A DNA stretch of 64,000 nucleotides from Alligator mississippiensis (GCF_030867095.1 NC_081824.1:166912933-166976932); one strand, 5' to 3'. Positions 31,557 through 43,515 are shown, counted from the first letter of the stretch. The notes: generated from the sequence alone by a model not told the origin. Made by a program: numbers and translations.

Positions 31557-33526
31557 GCTGGTGTGCCTAAAAGAAGGAGTTCCCCTCCTCATTAAGTGGC
31601 AGATGCTGCCAATTAAGCCCCGGCAGAGGCATGAGTAACAAAGTACTCCCGAGGAGTCCCAGGCAGAGAGCAAGTCGCTGTCAGGCTTAAAGGGGCAACA
31701 AAGCCCCAGACATTCAGGACTAAACTTCGACAGCATCCTGAAGGCAGTTGAAAACCAAGCCCTAGGACTTCAGTTAAAACCCAGAGGAAAAAAAAGAAGA
31801 GATATAGTAAACAAAAAAAAAACAACAAAAAAAGAAGTGAGTAAAGTAATTGGTCTTGTGTGGGTCCCTTCATCATTTTATGCTGAGGCTTTGGGCACTG
31901 AGGCAACCCCAATGGTCAATCTGGGTGTAGGATGGGTAGTCACCACCTCCCTTTCACAAACCTCTCTTTATCATAATCAAAGTCATGGCAGGGGAGAAGG
32001 AAGGGGACCAGACCTCACCCAAATCTACCTTAGGGGGTGCAAATACCCTGAGGGGACCAGTGAATGTCAGCGGGACATAGGGATACATGCCCGTACCCAG
32101 TGACTACCCGACAGTCCCATGTACAATCTGTCAGTTGATGTGCTTCAGGACCAGAAGTATATATTACTGGGTCCACTCCGCCTTAGCAGCTGTTCTGAGG
32201 CCAAGGATGCAGAAGGCTAAGCCTGAAGCAACCTCACCAATGTACTTCCAGGTTTGAAGTGTGCCAGTAATCTCAGGTGGGTGGGGTATGCTTAAGCAAC
32301 AAAGTGCCAGGACTTGCCACTGTCACAAGCCCTCACACTATTTCCCATTCTTGTATTATCCCGTCACATGCTTCTAAAATGTGGCCAGGACAAGACTCTG
32401 CATTGGTCTTTATCTGTAGTTTGGAACATTGGCTCCTTTTGAGCCCATTGGCACCAAGTAGGCCAGGCCTAAGGCTATCTTGAATCATGCTGGAAATCTG
32501 ACTGGCACAGAGCCCCAGGCTCAGTACAAACATAAGCTTTATGTCACTTCTTCCCCCTGTGTCTGGTCTGTGCTGGGCACGGTTCAGCCAGACCTCAGAA
32601 TCTTACCCCAAAATTAATGCTTTAGTGAATTAACTTACTCCTAAGCATATGCTCGGTGACTTAACTTGTCTTTCCATGTCTGACTCTAAGGGAGTGATTC
32701 TTTAAAAAATAAAAAATAAAAAAAAATAATAACTGATGATAATTCTAATTGAGATCCAAAAACCTGTGTGGCCTTGAAAGTTTTTAAATCAGTTCATTCT
32801 CTTTTTCCATGTTCTTTCATTATTTAGGTATACACACACATATATTCAGAGAGAAAGAAAGCATGTGAGTGCAATGTCTCCTGGCACTTCTGCTCATGTT
32901 GTACATCTGGAATAGTCACCTATAATGCAATTTATTAATAGGTGGATTGGCCTAAGTTTTCTAAAGCAGCTAATGAACTTGGTGCTTAGATGATTTTTTA
33001 TTATATTTAGACACCTTCACAACTTGTAAACTCCTGAGCATGTGTTAGATTCAAGTGGAATCCTTATATACACTTTTTTTTTTTTGCAAGGCCTGGTCTT
33101 TCAACTCCTTGTTCACATGAGTTAGGACTACAATTAAAATGTGGTAGTGATGGGTCAGATACAAGGAAAAAGCAAAAAAGATCTAGAAGCCTTATAAATG
33201 ACAAAATAGGGAATTTTTAATGTAAGAACCCATTAAATTAAAAACAAACTCATACAGTTCCTGGAACAGAGATTCAGGAATTTATCATCCCTTTTTAAGA
33301 GAGTCTAAAATACTCAATAGCTCCAATTTTAGAACTAAGGAAGGAGGGATAGCTGATCCCAAAGACCAGTTGTGTAGTCCCTTGAATCCATCCCTTATAG
33401 GTTTTAACCAAGTAGTCTCCAACCCTTCTGGCCCCTTTTTTTATCTGTTTCCTTTCCATTTAAACACCTTTCTGCCTTATTACTCCCAGTTAGGAATCAA
33501 CTACTGACAAATACCTTATAATATAG
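31557..33526. other. Unassigned DNA after the CR1
   Basis: No family recognised in about 2 kb. An A-rich tract (31785-31840) could be the tail of an unknown retroposed sequence ending there. An 88-codon open frame at 31837-32103 resembles nothing known. An A/T run lies at 32702-32732. Confidence 0.5.
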
Positions 33527-33997
33527 GGTTAGACAATCCATGGCACATGTTCCACAAGTGGGGCTTTGTGGGGCACATAAGCCCTGGACACTCAGTACCA
33601 GAATGGTGGCAGGGAAGCTTGAGCCTAGAACAGAACAGGGCTAGGAGGCAGCTGTGAGAGGAGGTGGTTGAGGTCACCATTGAGAGCCAGGTTAACCTTT
33701 CCCTAGCTCTACAGCTGCTGCTGAATTCAGGGCTTTGTATCTTTGCTTGCCACATAAAACTGAGGAGACTGTGGGCCCAGGGAAGGGTTAACTTAGTTCT
33801 TGAAAGTGACACCTCTCAAAGCAGTGTCCTGCCCTTACTACATGTAGCCAGAAGTTTGAGCCCACCTTACTCCATTCCACTACCCATGGTGCAAACTCTT
33901 ATGAAGTACTGCTCTGGGGAGAAGGGATCAGAGCAGCATTTGGGGAGAGGACAGGGCTTAATTTGTGTCACACCTACTAAAAAGGTTGGCTAGCATT
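33527..33997. mobile_element. Possible old hAT element
   Basis: The left edge TAGGGTTAGACAATCCATGG followed by GGCACATG-type repeats, and the right edge AAAAGGTTGGCTAGCATTG, look like decayed hAT ends that would pair. GGCACATG, GGGGCACATAAG and TGCCACATAAAAC fit the 'GGCAC' pattern of such elements. No duplication is seen, so this is tentative. Confidence 0.35.
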
Positions 33998-34149
33998 GCA
34001 GTCAAGCTAAACAAAAATCAGAATGTGTAAACCCATTAATCCATACTATTTCCCACTTTTCAATGAGAAGCTGCAGAATTGCATTCTTAACATTAGATGG
34101 CAATAAAGCCTACCAGGTCCAAAATGGAATCTGGCAGTAGTGTAGATAT

Positions 34150-34355
34150 GCCCAGTGTTTCTTCCCAAGATGCTAAATGTACAGTAGACTAATTCTACTG
34201 TGCATTAGCATGTCATAGCAAAAGCCATGCTATTGCACTAATGTGCAGTAAAATTAGTCTACTGTGCATTGGCATCACTAAAAAGGTATTATTATAGGTA
34301 CTAAACTTAATGCACATTAACTATGGCTCATTAATGCATGTGTAGACATGCCCAC
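34150..34355. mobile_element. Harbinger-like MITE
   Basis: The right end is ATGCATGTGTAGACATGCCC. The interior has opposed blocks AGTAGACTAATTCTACTGTGC and its near-inverted partner GCAGTAAAATTAGTCTACTG. The left end is less clear; GTAGATATGCCC at 34143 points the same way as the right end and may belong to a second, overlapping copy. Confidence 0.55.
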
Positions 34356-34405
34356 TGAAACTTTTCTTAGTTCTACAGAGGGCTTTGAAGAGCATTGGCC
34401 TAAAG

Positions 34406-34680
34406 CAGTGGTTCAACCTTTTTAGACTCAAGGCATCTCTCAGAAAATGCCAGTTCTTAGTTTTCAAGTTTTGGGGGTTTTTTTGACTACAGAAAAATAA
34501 TGTAAGAATTCTTCTGTTGCAAAAAAGTGAGAAAGACCACTGCAAATCAGAATGGTTTTAATACCATGAATTTATGTTTGAAATCTCTGGGTTTATCCTG
34601 CAAATCATGTTTGCATACCTAGCATGGCACCCTGCAGCTCCCTTGAAAGGATCATAAGGCACCCTATCTGAGAATCACTG
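34406..34680. mobile_element. hAT MITE with 8-bp duplication GCCTAAAG/GCCTAAGG
   Basis: Begins CAGTGGTTCAACCTTTTTAG and ends CACCCTATCTGAGAATCACTG, the hAT CAGTGGTT-type ends. The flanks 34398-34405 and 34681-34688 match at seven of eight positions. The interior is AT-rich and non-coding. Confidence 0.85.
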
Positions 34681-34699
34681 GCCTAAGGTAAGAACTCTA

Positions 34700-35097
34700 G
34701 CTTCTTTACCCCTTGAACAACCTGCTTCTACCCTGGTCCAGCAGAGATGGGGGTGGGGGAAATGTGCTCCCATGGCCTCCACTGGGGTGCATCCCCTGTG
34801 GTGGGAGCCCCCTCCCGCACCCCTGGATGAGCCCCCTGGGCTCCAATCTTCCCAGCTGGGCTGGGGCCCCACTCTCCTTCCCCTGCTCCTGGCTGGGCCA
34901 CACCATCCCACACTGCAGGAGCCTCAATGTGGCCCCTGCCCCTTCCTTCCCCCACACACTGACCTGCTGGGCTATGGGAGGGGAAGGGGGGGAGCGTGTG
35001 CATGCATGTGCATGGCCCAGCCTTCCCAGCACAGGATTGACCAAAAGAGGTTCAACAATTGACCTGTTGATCACAATTGACTGTTTGGGGACCACTG
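34700..35097 (-). mobile_element. Truncated relative of the 58-kb hAT
   Basis: The right edge read on the minus strand is CAGTGGTCCCCAAACAGTC, followed by AATTGTGATCAACAGGTCAA. This is the same order as the start of the element at 58011 (CAGTGGTCACCAACTGGTCC, GATTGGTCAATTG). The GC-rich interior produces overlapping open frames up to 196 codons that match no protein. The other end is not found. Confidence 0.55.
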
Positions 35098-35433
35098 GAT
35101 TAGGCAGATATGTTTGTTTCCTAATACTTTTGCATGACTTATCTATAAGCCTCTGCATTTTAAATGTGTATCCTAGATTTCAGTTTATTTCTCTTTTTTT
35201 ATTAATCAAAATATCCTATATTTCCTTTCAAATATTTATTTTCCAGGTACATTTACTAATGCTTTCATACTCTCTATCCACATTAGTATATAGAACAGAA
35301 TGAGACAGCTGATACAGATCCTTTGGTGTAAATCTGTATCCAGTGTGTCATGCAAGCGAAGTATAAAACCAATGATTGAATAGTGTTCTTATCCAAGCCT
35401 GGAATGTTGTGTTACAAGATGAAAGTTAAATAG

Positions 35434-36173
35434 TAGGGGTGTGCGAAGTGGGCCCTATTCAATTCAGATTTGGCCCGAATCAGGGACAGTGATTCAATTA
35501 ATTGATTTGGATCACTGTCCCTGATTCGATTTGGCTGAATCCAGATCTGAAATTTCAATACTATTTCAGAGAATCAGCAATTTGGACATAGACACAGTTT
35601 CAAATGTTTTTTCTACATATCTTGAGGTACCAGCGCAGCTTGTGATCGCTGCGATGCTGGGGCAGATGGAACATCCCACAGGAGTGCAGGGGGGCCTTCC
35701 ACGTGCTCAGCAGCAAACCTGAAAGTACTTCCGGTCCACTTCTGGGTCTGCCAGGGAGTGCGTTGGGGGGGACCCTGGGTGCCCCCCCAGGCACCAGTCA
35801 CTGAGCCAGGAGGGCACAGGGGGGTCCCCAGCACACTCCCCGAAGGACCTGGAAGTGGACTGGAAGTGCTTCTGGTCCACTTCTGGGTCTGCTGTTGAGC
35901 AAGCTAGGGAGCCCCTGCCTTTCTGTGGGATGCTCCATGTGCCCCAGCATCGCAGCATTCATGAGCTCCTGCTACCTAGAGGTATGTAGAAAAAACATTT
36001 AAAGTTGTGTCTGTGTCCGAATCACTGAATCTTTCCAAATCTCTCTGAATTGATTTGGAGGGTTCCTATTCAATGCAGAGAGATTAAAGGGTCCTCTGAT
36101 TCAATTCAGATTTGGAGTTTGGCCACCGAATCCAGCTGAATCAAATCAGGGACCAAAGTTTCACACAGCTCTA
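35434..36173 (+). mobile_element. Non-autonomous hAT, subfamily B, copy 3
   Basis: Begins TAGGGGTGTGCGAAGTGGG and ends GTTTCACACAGCTCTA, inverted copies of the subfamily A/B type. Internal GATTCG blocks and AATCTGAATTGAAT-type blocks sit inside each end. The left flank is TTAAATAG (35426-35433). The right copy is split: TTAAG at 36174-36178 and TAG at 37091-37093, because a solo LTR landed within it. Rejoined by eye, TTAAGTAG matches the left at seven of eight positions. Confidence 0.85.
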
Positions 36174-36178
36174 TTAAG

Positions 36179-37085
36179 TGTGCGGGCCACGCCCGGATCC
36201 CACCTTTGTCGCCATGTGTGGCGGTGATTCCAATCTCATTCCCGTCGCCATGTACGAGCCGGGCCCGTCTTCGTTGCACACGGGCTGTGGCCAGCAGCCC
36301 GGCCACACGGGGCTGGAGAGAACCGCTGGGCGGTTTAGCGCACGTGAGTTAGAATTAGTTACGGAGGCGTAATGGTTGATTGAAAAGATTGTTTACTTAC
36401 ACCCAAAGATGGTATTGGTGTAGGCTGGACAGGTTTCCAGACACAGCTTCTGCTTGGATCCTCACTAGAGGAACACGACAAATCGATTGCTCCCACGGAG
36501 TTGTTCAGGCTCCGCGGGTCTGGTTCAGTTAGACTCGAAAAGTTTCCCCGGAGTTACTTAGGCTCCGCAGGTCCGAAGTTACAGGAAAGGGATACGTCTA
36601 GGATTGCGCTCAACGATGGGGAGAGGCTAAAAGTGGAAGCTCCGTAGGCTTGGTTCCATTGCCTCTATTGCCTGCTTAGGGGAGGTGCATTGGGTCCGCG
36701 AGGGTCCGCAGCGCTTGGAGATCTTCACACACAATCTCTCTCGTCCTCCCTCCTCCGACTTGGGTGGAAACTACCCAAGCCTTTTGTACGGCTAGCAAGC
36801 CAATCACTAGCCGCCACGTGTGCCTACATTAGGAATGGGCCAATAACGTGGCGTGAATCCTAATACAAATGGCGGGAACTTCTTTACAGCATGTATCACT
36901 ACGATGCAAAAGAGATGCACCCTGCAAAGAAGCTGTAATCTGGCGGGAAATCCCCCATTGCACCAGAGTTCTCTCTTGCAGCAGAGAGCTCTACCGTGCA
37001 AAGAAAGCAACAAATTGGCCGGAAAATAATTTAGCGGTGCCAAAGCACACACACAAACAAAAAATCACAATTTTGGGTTGTGACA
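36179..37085 (-). mobile_element. Solo LTR of an endogenous retrovirus, family 1, copy 1
   Basis: On the minus strand it runs from TGTCACAACCCAAA (37085) to GGCCCGCACA (36179), with TG...CA ends and a perfect 5-bp duplication TTAAG (36174-36178, 37086-37090). It is the same family as 58270-59018 and 62741-63504: CTTTGGCACCGCTAAAT near the start and GGCTTGCTAGCCGTA before the promoter region. About 907 bp. No internal retroviral sequence is adjacent, so it is a solo LTR fossil, younger than the hAT whose target duplication it interrupts. Confidence 0.9.
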
Positions 37086-37093
37086 TTAAGTAG

Positions 37094-38689
37094 TGCTTCA
37101 ATATTGAAACTTGACTCATCTTGGACTCCAGAGGTGAAAGGAGACTCACAAGCAGAGGAAAGATTTTGTTGTTGCATCAATGCCAGCTGTTACAGGGATT
37201 GACTCCAGTCCAGAGGAGTTTCTGGCAACAGTGTAGCACCCAGAGGAATTACAGTGTCAGCAACACTGATTTTCTAGAACTGCTACTCCATTTTTAGGAC
37301 ATTATTTTTCATATACAGTATCCAAGGGAACAGCAGCATGACAAGCCTACCAGTTCCTACAGCACTGGCAGATGGGTGGTATTTCTTTGGCAACCTGTCC
37401 CTATTTCCATATCCCCTTGCTTTAAAAATAGTCATTTATGATTAATTCTATATCTTGGGAGGAACATGAATATCACTCCTTTCCAAAACAATCAGTCCTG
37501 GTGTGTTAAGTTTCATAGCCTGAGAGGGGTAGGCAGATATAAAATATGCATCTTTTTTGGCAGCATTTCATGATGCTATTTCCTCAAATAAGCAGTTATA
37601 ACAGTGATTTACAAAAACACATAGTTATTTTATATGCATTGGATCAAATTCATGACTGGCACAAGTGGGTGCACTTCCTCCAAAGTCAGCTAAACTGCAT
37701 CTGCTGTTGGCAGTTGTGTGTGCCAGCTGGTAAATAGAGAACAGAAGTGCCCAGTTAGTAGAATGCTTCATCAAGCGGCTGCATACCACATGCTACTTCA
37801 ATTAAAATCTTTGTCAGGATTTCCCTTGTTGGTAGGCAGAAATCCTCACAGGGAAGATAACAGAGGGTGCGCCATTAACCTGGCAACCATTTTAGCTGGA
37901 TATTGCACCACATTTCTAGCAATGTTAAAGCGGCAATCACTTTAGTTGCTGCCACATGTTGTTGATACAACATAGCGGTAAAAAAATAATATTTATCCAC
38001 AATATTTTTATGGTGCTCAAAAGAGTAGGCACATCAAAAAGCGTTTGTTGGCCTATCTTAGCAAACCAGTAACACAGTACCTATCATTAAAATTAAGGCA
38101 GCTAAAGTAGCACATATACATCCATGATTTGTCACGTAACAGATTCAGTATTAATCAAGATACTGGGGTAGGTACTATACAAAATGTGTGGCATAATACA
38201 TAAAATAAACTGTCCATCCAGTTGTTACTTTATCTGTCGTGTATATCCTTAAGTCTATTTTATGAAGAGGGAGTGAGGAGCACAGATTAAATGACTTTCT
38301 AATATCTCTGAGGAACCTATGGTAGAACTGGGAACTGGAAACAGAACAACTGAATCCAGGTTCATTGTTTAAATACAAGACCATCATTCTGTCCCTTAGC
38401 CCTTTTGACAGAAAGAAACTAAAAACCACCTTCATTTTTCACTCATTGTACAGTTGGAACATCCTAAGGAGTGTGAACATTCATGCCCTCTGTCTCTCAT
38501 TAGAAACCAAACAATAATTCCCTCTCCAAACTGTTGTGAAAAAAGCAAAATGGTGCTGGAAGGTAAAAAAAAGACTGTTGTATGTAAGACATGGGAAATA
38601 ATCTTTCCACTCCTTGCCGCACTAAATACCTCAGCTAAAGTAGTGTTTTTTGCTTTGAACCTAACATTTCAAGAAAGATGTGGACCCAA
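37094..38689. other. Unassigned AT-rich DNA
   Basis: About 1.6 kb with no recognised feature. Open frames of 60-86 codons have no family resemblance. Confidence 0.55.
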
Positions 38690-39125
38690 CTAGACTGGAG
38701 AGCAACAAGTCTTATCAGAGGTCTAAAAAAGATGACCTATGAGGGAAGACTGAGGGAACTGGGTTTTGTTTAGTCTAGAGAAAAGAAGAAGTCATTGTAA
38801 CAGGCTTCAAATGTAAAAGGTTGCTATAAGAAGGAAGGTTATAAACTATGCTGTATCCACTGCGGATAGGACAAGAGGTAATGGATTTAAATTATAGCAA
38901 GGGAGATTTAGATTAGACCTCTAAAATTAACTTTCTGTTAAGATAGGTAAGTACTGAAATGGGTTAAGTTGAGAGATGAACTCTCTGTCACTATGTTCTT
39001 CAGAGCAGGTTAGGCATGAGTCTGTTGGGATTGTTTTAGGTATAGATGATCCTGCCCCAGGACAGGAGGATGGAACTAGTCAACTTCTCTAGGTCCCTTC
39101 CAGTCCTATGATATGTAAGTCTGTA
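38690..39125 (+). mobile_element. Old CR1 3' fragment
   Basis: The order of ACTGGAGAGCAACAAG, AAAGATGACCTATGAGGGAA, GGGTTTTGTTTAGTCTAGAG, ATAGATGATCCTGCCCC and TCCCTTCCAGTCCTATGATA is that of the CR1 C-terminal region and 3' UTR. Many small gaps and changes mark it as old. The tail TATGTAAGTCTGTAAGTCAG is degenerate. Confidence 0.75.
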
Positions 39126-39904
39126 AGTCAGAGGCCAACTGTGATGATCCACTTGGCTGAAGAAAAAGCGGGGCAGGAGGAAGAACGAAGCTATCAGTCT
39201 TGAGTAGAGGTGCTTCTTAAATTGATTCCTCATAGTCTGTAAAAACAATGGTTTGTCTTGAAGAATGGGCTGAGTTTGCAGCCAGGTCCTACTTTCTTGG
39301 AATTAAATGATGTACAATAAAGATTACATTTTAGCCCTCTTGAAACTACAGGACTTGCTGTTTGATACCACCTTTCGCACTCAGCAGTTCTCCTGCATAT
39401 CTTCTCTTGTCACTACACATGCACACACACGCATACATATGTGGAAAACAGTTGTACAGTTGGCCTGCTGATAACAAGGGTCAGCTGAACTTCACACCTG
39501 TTGTAGCAAAAAATATGCTTTGCTAGAAAGCTAGATGCTTTGTTACAATGGGTATTGAACTTGTCTGACCCTCTTCATACTAGAAGGACAGCTGTTTCCA
39601 ACACTTGCAGGAGGAGCAGGCTCTGGAATTTTTGGCACTATGTTAAATACGGCAAGTTTCTGTTCTCTAGGCACATCTTGTTAGTCTGCTGAAAAGAAAT
39701 GGCTAACAGCACCTCTTCTACAGCCTCGGTCTCTCCACAGCACTTTCCTTTTGGCCTAACATTTCTGTGGTCTTACGGAACATGATAAAGAGAATGATAT
39801 GTATACTTGTGTCTGTGAAAAGCTGTTCCTTAGGGCTACCTAAAAAATGTGGATGGTCATACAAAATAACAAAAGGCAAATATGAGCTTGTAGAATGTGT
39901 CAAA
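39126..39904. other. Unassigned DNA
   Basis: No feature recognised apart from a short CACACACACGCATACATATG simple repeat near 39420-39440. Confidence 0.55.
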
Positions 39905-40210
39905 CGGGAATGGGGGATGCCGGTTAATCAAATATTCTGGTTAATCAAATGTGCACCGTCTGGTGCACTCCCCAAAGTCAGTGTGCCGGAGGACAGGGAG
40001 GGGGGCCCCGTGCAGGCTGTTTTTTCTGGCTCATGCTGCTTTGCCCTGGGCCATGGGCTGAAAAAGTGGCAAAGAAAAGCTCAGCAACAGCAGCAAAATG
40101 AGAAGTCCCCCAGAAGTGGTACTTCCAGTTTCACTTTTGCCGCGTCACTCAGATGCCAGTTAATAGAGTTTTCCGCCTAATGAAGTGCTGGTTAACACAG
40201 TTTTTACTGT
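39905..40210. mobile_element. Pogo-like MITE
   Basis: The right end read outward-in is TACAGTAAAAACTGTGTTAA followed by CCAGCAC, with TA at the edge, as in pogo/Tigger-type termini. The left side has GCCGGTTAATCAAATATTCT and GGTTAATCAAATG, which pair loosely with GTTAACACAG and GCCAGTTAATAG. The left terminus is decayed. The 137-codon open frame across it is not a transposase. Confidence 0.5.
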
Positions 40211-41160
40211 ATTTATTTTATTCCTGTTGCACATAGTCAAGAAAAAAACCCTCATTTTAAACATCTGATGCTATTTGGAATCTTTAACAGTTTCTTCAAT
40301 GAAATATAATGTTGGAAAGGTATGTTGGTAAAACACCATAGAAAAAACACACATTTAAGGAGACAAAAATCTCTTAAGAAGGCATTAGTGTAGTTAGGTG
40401 GATCAGCTTGGAAAAGCAAAATGACATAAGCCAGTTATTTCACCTCTTACTAATATCAGTGAAATTAAGTCCTGATTCAGTAGAGTGCTTAACATATAGT
40501 TAAGTTCCTTAGAAGCAGATGGGGAGTAAATATTCATAGAAGCTCTGGTGAATCATGGCCTTTGACTGCTGCCTTGGACACACATGTCTGGGGGGCTCAG
40601 CCTGTCATTTTCAGTGGTAGAGAGAGTGAGACCAGACTCCTTGGAGAACTGTTTGGAGCATATGACAGAACCAGCTGAGCAGAAATAAATTAAGTAGGAG
40701 CCCCTCTGCAGCTGGAAGATTGCAGCTACTGCAGTTTCTCAGCCACAGGGGGCTGCGCGCACCCCCAGGCTGGGAGATCTCAGTTGCACCCCACAGGGTG
40801 GGACCCAGCATTCACAGCTGCAGTACTCCGAATACTGACACCGTGGGGGGTACTGGGACCCTACAGATGTAGGATGCTGGGTCACCGGCACTGCACGGTG
40901 CTGCCAGGGCTAAGAGTCTCCCTAGCTGCAGGACTCCCAGCCCTGGCTGGGCATGGTGAATTGCTGTGGCTGGGGTATGATGGGGCTCCCAGCTACATGT
41001 GCAAAATGAAGCTGGATAGCAACCAGCTATAAATTTAGTACACATTTTTTAAGAATGAGATTTATAGCTGGTTGGACTTTTTATGGTGTGATAGGTACTT
41101 TGCACGTGTAACTGGTCTAAGTTAATTGTGCAGTACCTGTAATGTGTAGAGGAGGCCTAA
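40211..41160. other. Unassigned DNA ending in a MITE-like terminus
   Basis: GC-rich from 40570 to 41000 with short frames on both strands and no family recognised. The far edge, TAATGTGTAGAGGAGGCCTA at about 41138-41157, looks like a Harbinger-like MITE end, and the hairpin at 41020-41074 could belong to the same element. No left end was found. Confidence 0.4.
41020..41074. repeat. Perfect 15-bp inverted repeat
   Basis: CAACCAGCTATAAAT (41020-41034) and ATTTATAGCTGGTTG (41060-41074) are exact inverted copies separated by 25 bp. Confidence 0.9.
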
Positions 41161-41559
41161 GGAAGCAAAAAAAAATGTTAAGGATTTTCCAGCCTTTTTG
41201 TGTTGCTGTCAAGGATGAAGATCAGTATTAAATAGGCTGAAAGTACTTGTCTGAAGCACCCCACCCTGCCAGCCAGGTAACAGTTCTTCTGAGAAAGGGT
41301 TACACTAAGTGGGAGACATTGACTTGTAGAGACAGGATTAGGGAAGCAGGCTAACTCTGGGTAGTGAACTTGACATCAGTAGTTAGGAGGGCAGAAAGTA
41401 TGAACTGATTTTTGTGTTACCTTATTCCTGTTTTCTTCCTTTTCCTGTCATTAAAGGCAAACACTTAGAATTTCCAGACTGTATGGACGGTTTGTAGAGC
41501 AAGCTCAGAAAGGTGTCTGCTTTCATATCATGAGCATTGATAACCACCTCATCTGGTTT

Positions 41560-41960
41560 ATGATAGACAGTTACAGCAGAGATTACCAAAGGATTAAAGG
41601 ACTGAAGGGCACTATGTCATATAATCCTTTTTATAACCATATTGGGCTCCATCTTAAAAGCATTTATGCTTTTTGTTCCCATCATGCCCATTGGAAGACT
41701 GTTCTCAGATCTCATAGCTCTAAACCTAGTTTCTAGGCTATTGAACAATTTCCAACAGTCCTATCCTCTCCCAACCTTTGTTTTGCTAGATAAGCCAAGA
41801 TCCTTTAGTCTCCATTTATGGTCTCTCTTCCTCTGTCATCTTAGTAACCCATATCTGCACCTGTCCATCATGAGTTCATTGTTCTCAAATATGGATGACC
41901 CAGAATTGTACATAGTATTCCCTGTGAGGCTTCCCCAGTGACATAAAAATAGTTCCATGA
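41560..41960 (-). mobile_element. Old CR1/L3-like fragment
   Basis: On the minus strand, GGGAATACTATGTACAATTC followed by TGGGTCATCC corresponds to the CR1 LEYCVQFW segment. The GACTAAAGGATCTTGGCTTA block fits the following 'GRLRELNLF' segment. Heavily decayed, without a tail. Confidence 0.5.
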
Positions 41961-42239
41961 TTCTATAAAAGTTCCTTATTTCACCCCATGCTTGCCTGGG
42001 AGTCCATGCAGCGACAGGAGTCACCCTTCTCCCATCCCTGCACCCCCACAAAAAAGCCACTCATGACTCTGTCCTGTGCCCCGCCCAAGCTGGGCATCTC
42101 CTGTTGGCGCCCCTTCACTTTGGCACCCAGTGTGGTCATCCACTTGCCCTCCCCCCACTCCACCTCCCTACAGCACTACCCACCTGTTTCTCACCGATTG
42201 ACTGCCTCAATTTGCATTTTCACTGACTAGCATTCTTGC

Positions 42240-42435
42240 ACACTGGCCTCTGGCTTCTATTCTGTTCCATCTAAGAAGAGGATAGACCAGCTGCAGGCAC
42301 TTCCTCAGCCTGATGAAGGATGTTGGTACTCAAAAGCTTGCAAAGAAGAATTTTTCCAACCATTTTAGTTGGTCTAATAAAAGATTTTTATATTTACCCA
42401 AAGAACCTTGCCTGCCTATGTCCTTAGACCAATGT
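42240..42435 (+). mobile_element. Interspersed repeat with hammerhead-like core, copy 2
   Basis: CTGATGAAGGATGTTGGTAC then TCAAAAGCTTGCAAAG (42310-42345) is followed by TTTTAGTTGGTCTAATAAAA, then AAAGAACCTTGCCTGCCTAT and GTCCTTAGACCAA. The same block order is seen at 9610-9740 and 53413-53556 on the minus strand. The CTGATGA box here matches the hammerhead consensus exactly; the stem is weaker than in the other copies. Possibly a Penelope-like element or SINE. Confidence 0.5.
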
Positions 42436-42694
42436 AGCAGAAAGCCCCCTTTTTCTCTTGCCTGCATTTGCTCTCCCCTCTTTGGATATATTTCTCTTTT
42501 TCTACCTTTTCTTCCTTCTTCTCTCTTTCACTTTAAGATAAGGAATTGTGTTTTAAAATTTGTGTGTGCGCATTTTGTATCTCCCCTTGTAGTTTGGTAT
42601 TTTTATCTATTTGTGTGCCATGGCATTTGTAGCTTATATTTTATACTCCTCACCTTTCAACTTTCAACTGAATGTGTTTAGTTTCATAAGTAAA

Positions 42695-43515
42695 TTATTC
42701 ATTGTAACAATGTTAACAAGGGCAGGAATCAAACTGCCCTTCCTTGTATCATGCTGGCCCCTGAAAGAGCGAGTGAATCAGTGATTGAATGTGTAACGTG
42801 ATTGAATGTGTAACACAGTAGCAGCAGACAGCAATTATCACCTGGAAGCTGCAGATCAACCAAGGGAAGAACTCAATAGAAGACAATGTAACAAATGGGA
42901 AATCTCTAAACATCCTGATCAAGGGCTAGAAGCCCTGGCCTGAGTTAATCAACGCCAGAGACCAACTTTTGGGCTGAATATCTCCAGATTGACCGCTCCC
43001 AGAGCCCTATTCTAAATTCATCAATGGACTCCCAAACCTGCACGTACATGCGGATGACCCCCTGGGGCTGACAGATGCTGTCCAGTAGCCACCGAGGGGG
43101 TGGAAGTCCCACGAGGGTCAATAACCCCTGGATTGGGAAAACCTGAAAACTGGGGAGTTACCAAAGTCTGCCAAGGACAGATAAAAGGCAGTGAAAAGTG
43201 ACCCTCAGGGGCGCCCTCTTGATCTCCAACTCGACCAGACCTGTCCAGCCAGAAGGACCAGCCGGTGACCCCCTTCTGGAAGATAACACCATGCTGAAAG
43301 AAGCCTCAACGACAGATTCCAGCACTTGTAGGATAGGTATACCTGACTCTGTAGCCTGCTACTGTGTGTGTGTATGTGTGTGCATGTGTGCATGTGTGTG
43401 TGTGTGGGGACCAGCCCCAAGGTTTATGATTATAGTGTTTCAATCCGCCTAATAAACTAGAATTTTAAGGATCCCGAGTTGGACATTTGTAGCCAACACC
43501 AACACGGGTACAACC
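42695..43515 (+). mobile_element. LTR-like fossil, family 3
   Basis: The TATA-like ATAAAAGG at 43181 is followed some 270 bp later by a polyadenylation signal AATAAA at 43451, with a GT-rich microsatellite in between: the layout of an LTR promoter, R region and poly(A) site. The likely start is TGTAACAATGTTAAC near 42697-42711, and the likely end is near GGGTACA at about 43510. No target duplication could be fixed, so the limits are approximate. No retroviral genes are adjacent. Confidence 0.55.
43371..43406. repeat. (TG)n/(TATG) microsatellite
   Basis: Alternating TG with interspersed ATG units over about 36 bp, capable of Z-DNA formation. Confidence 0.9.

Noticed and set aside
34713-35303. 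196-codon plus-strand frame that looks like a possible secreted protein
   Set aside because: Its first half is GC-rich hAT DNA and its hydrophobic tail comes from AT-rich flank, with no family match.
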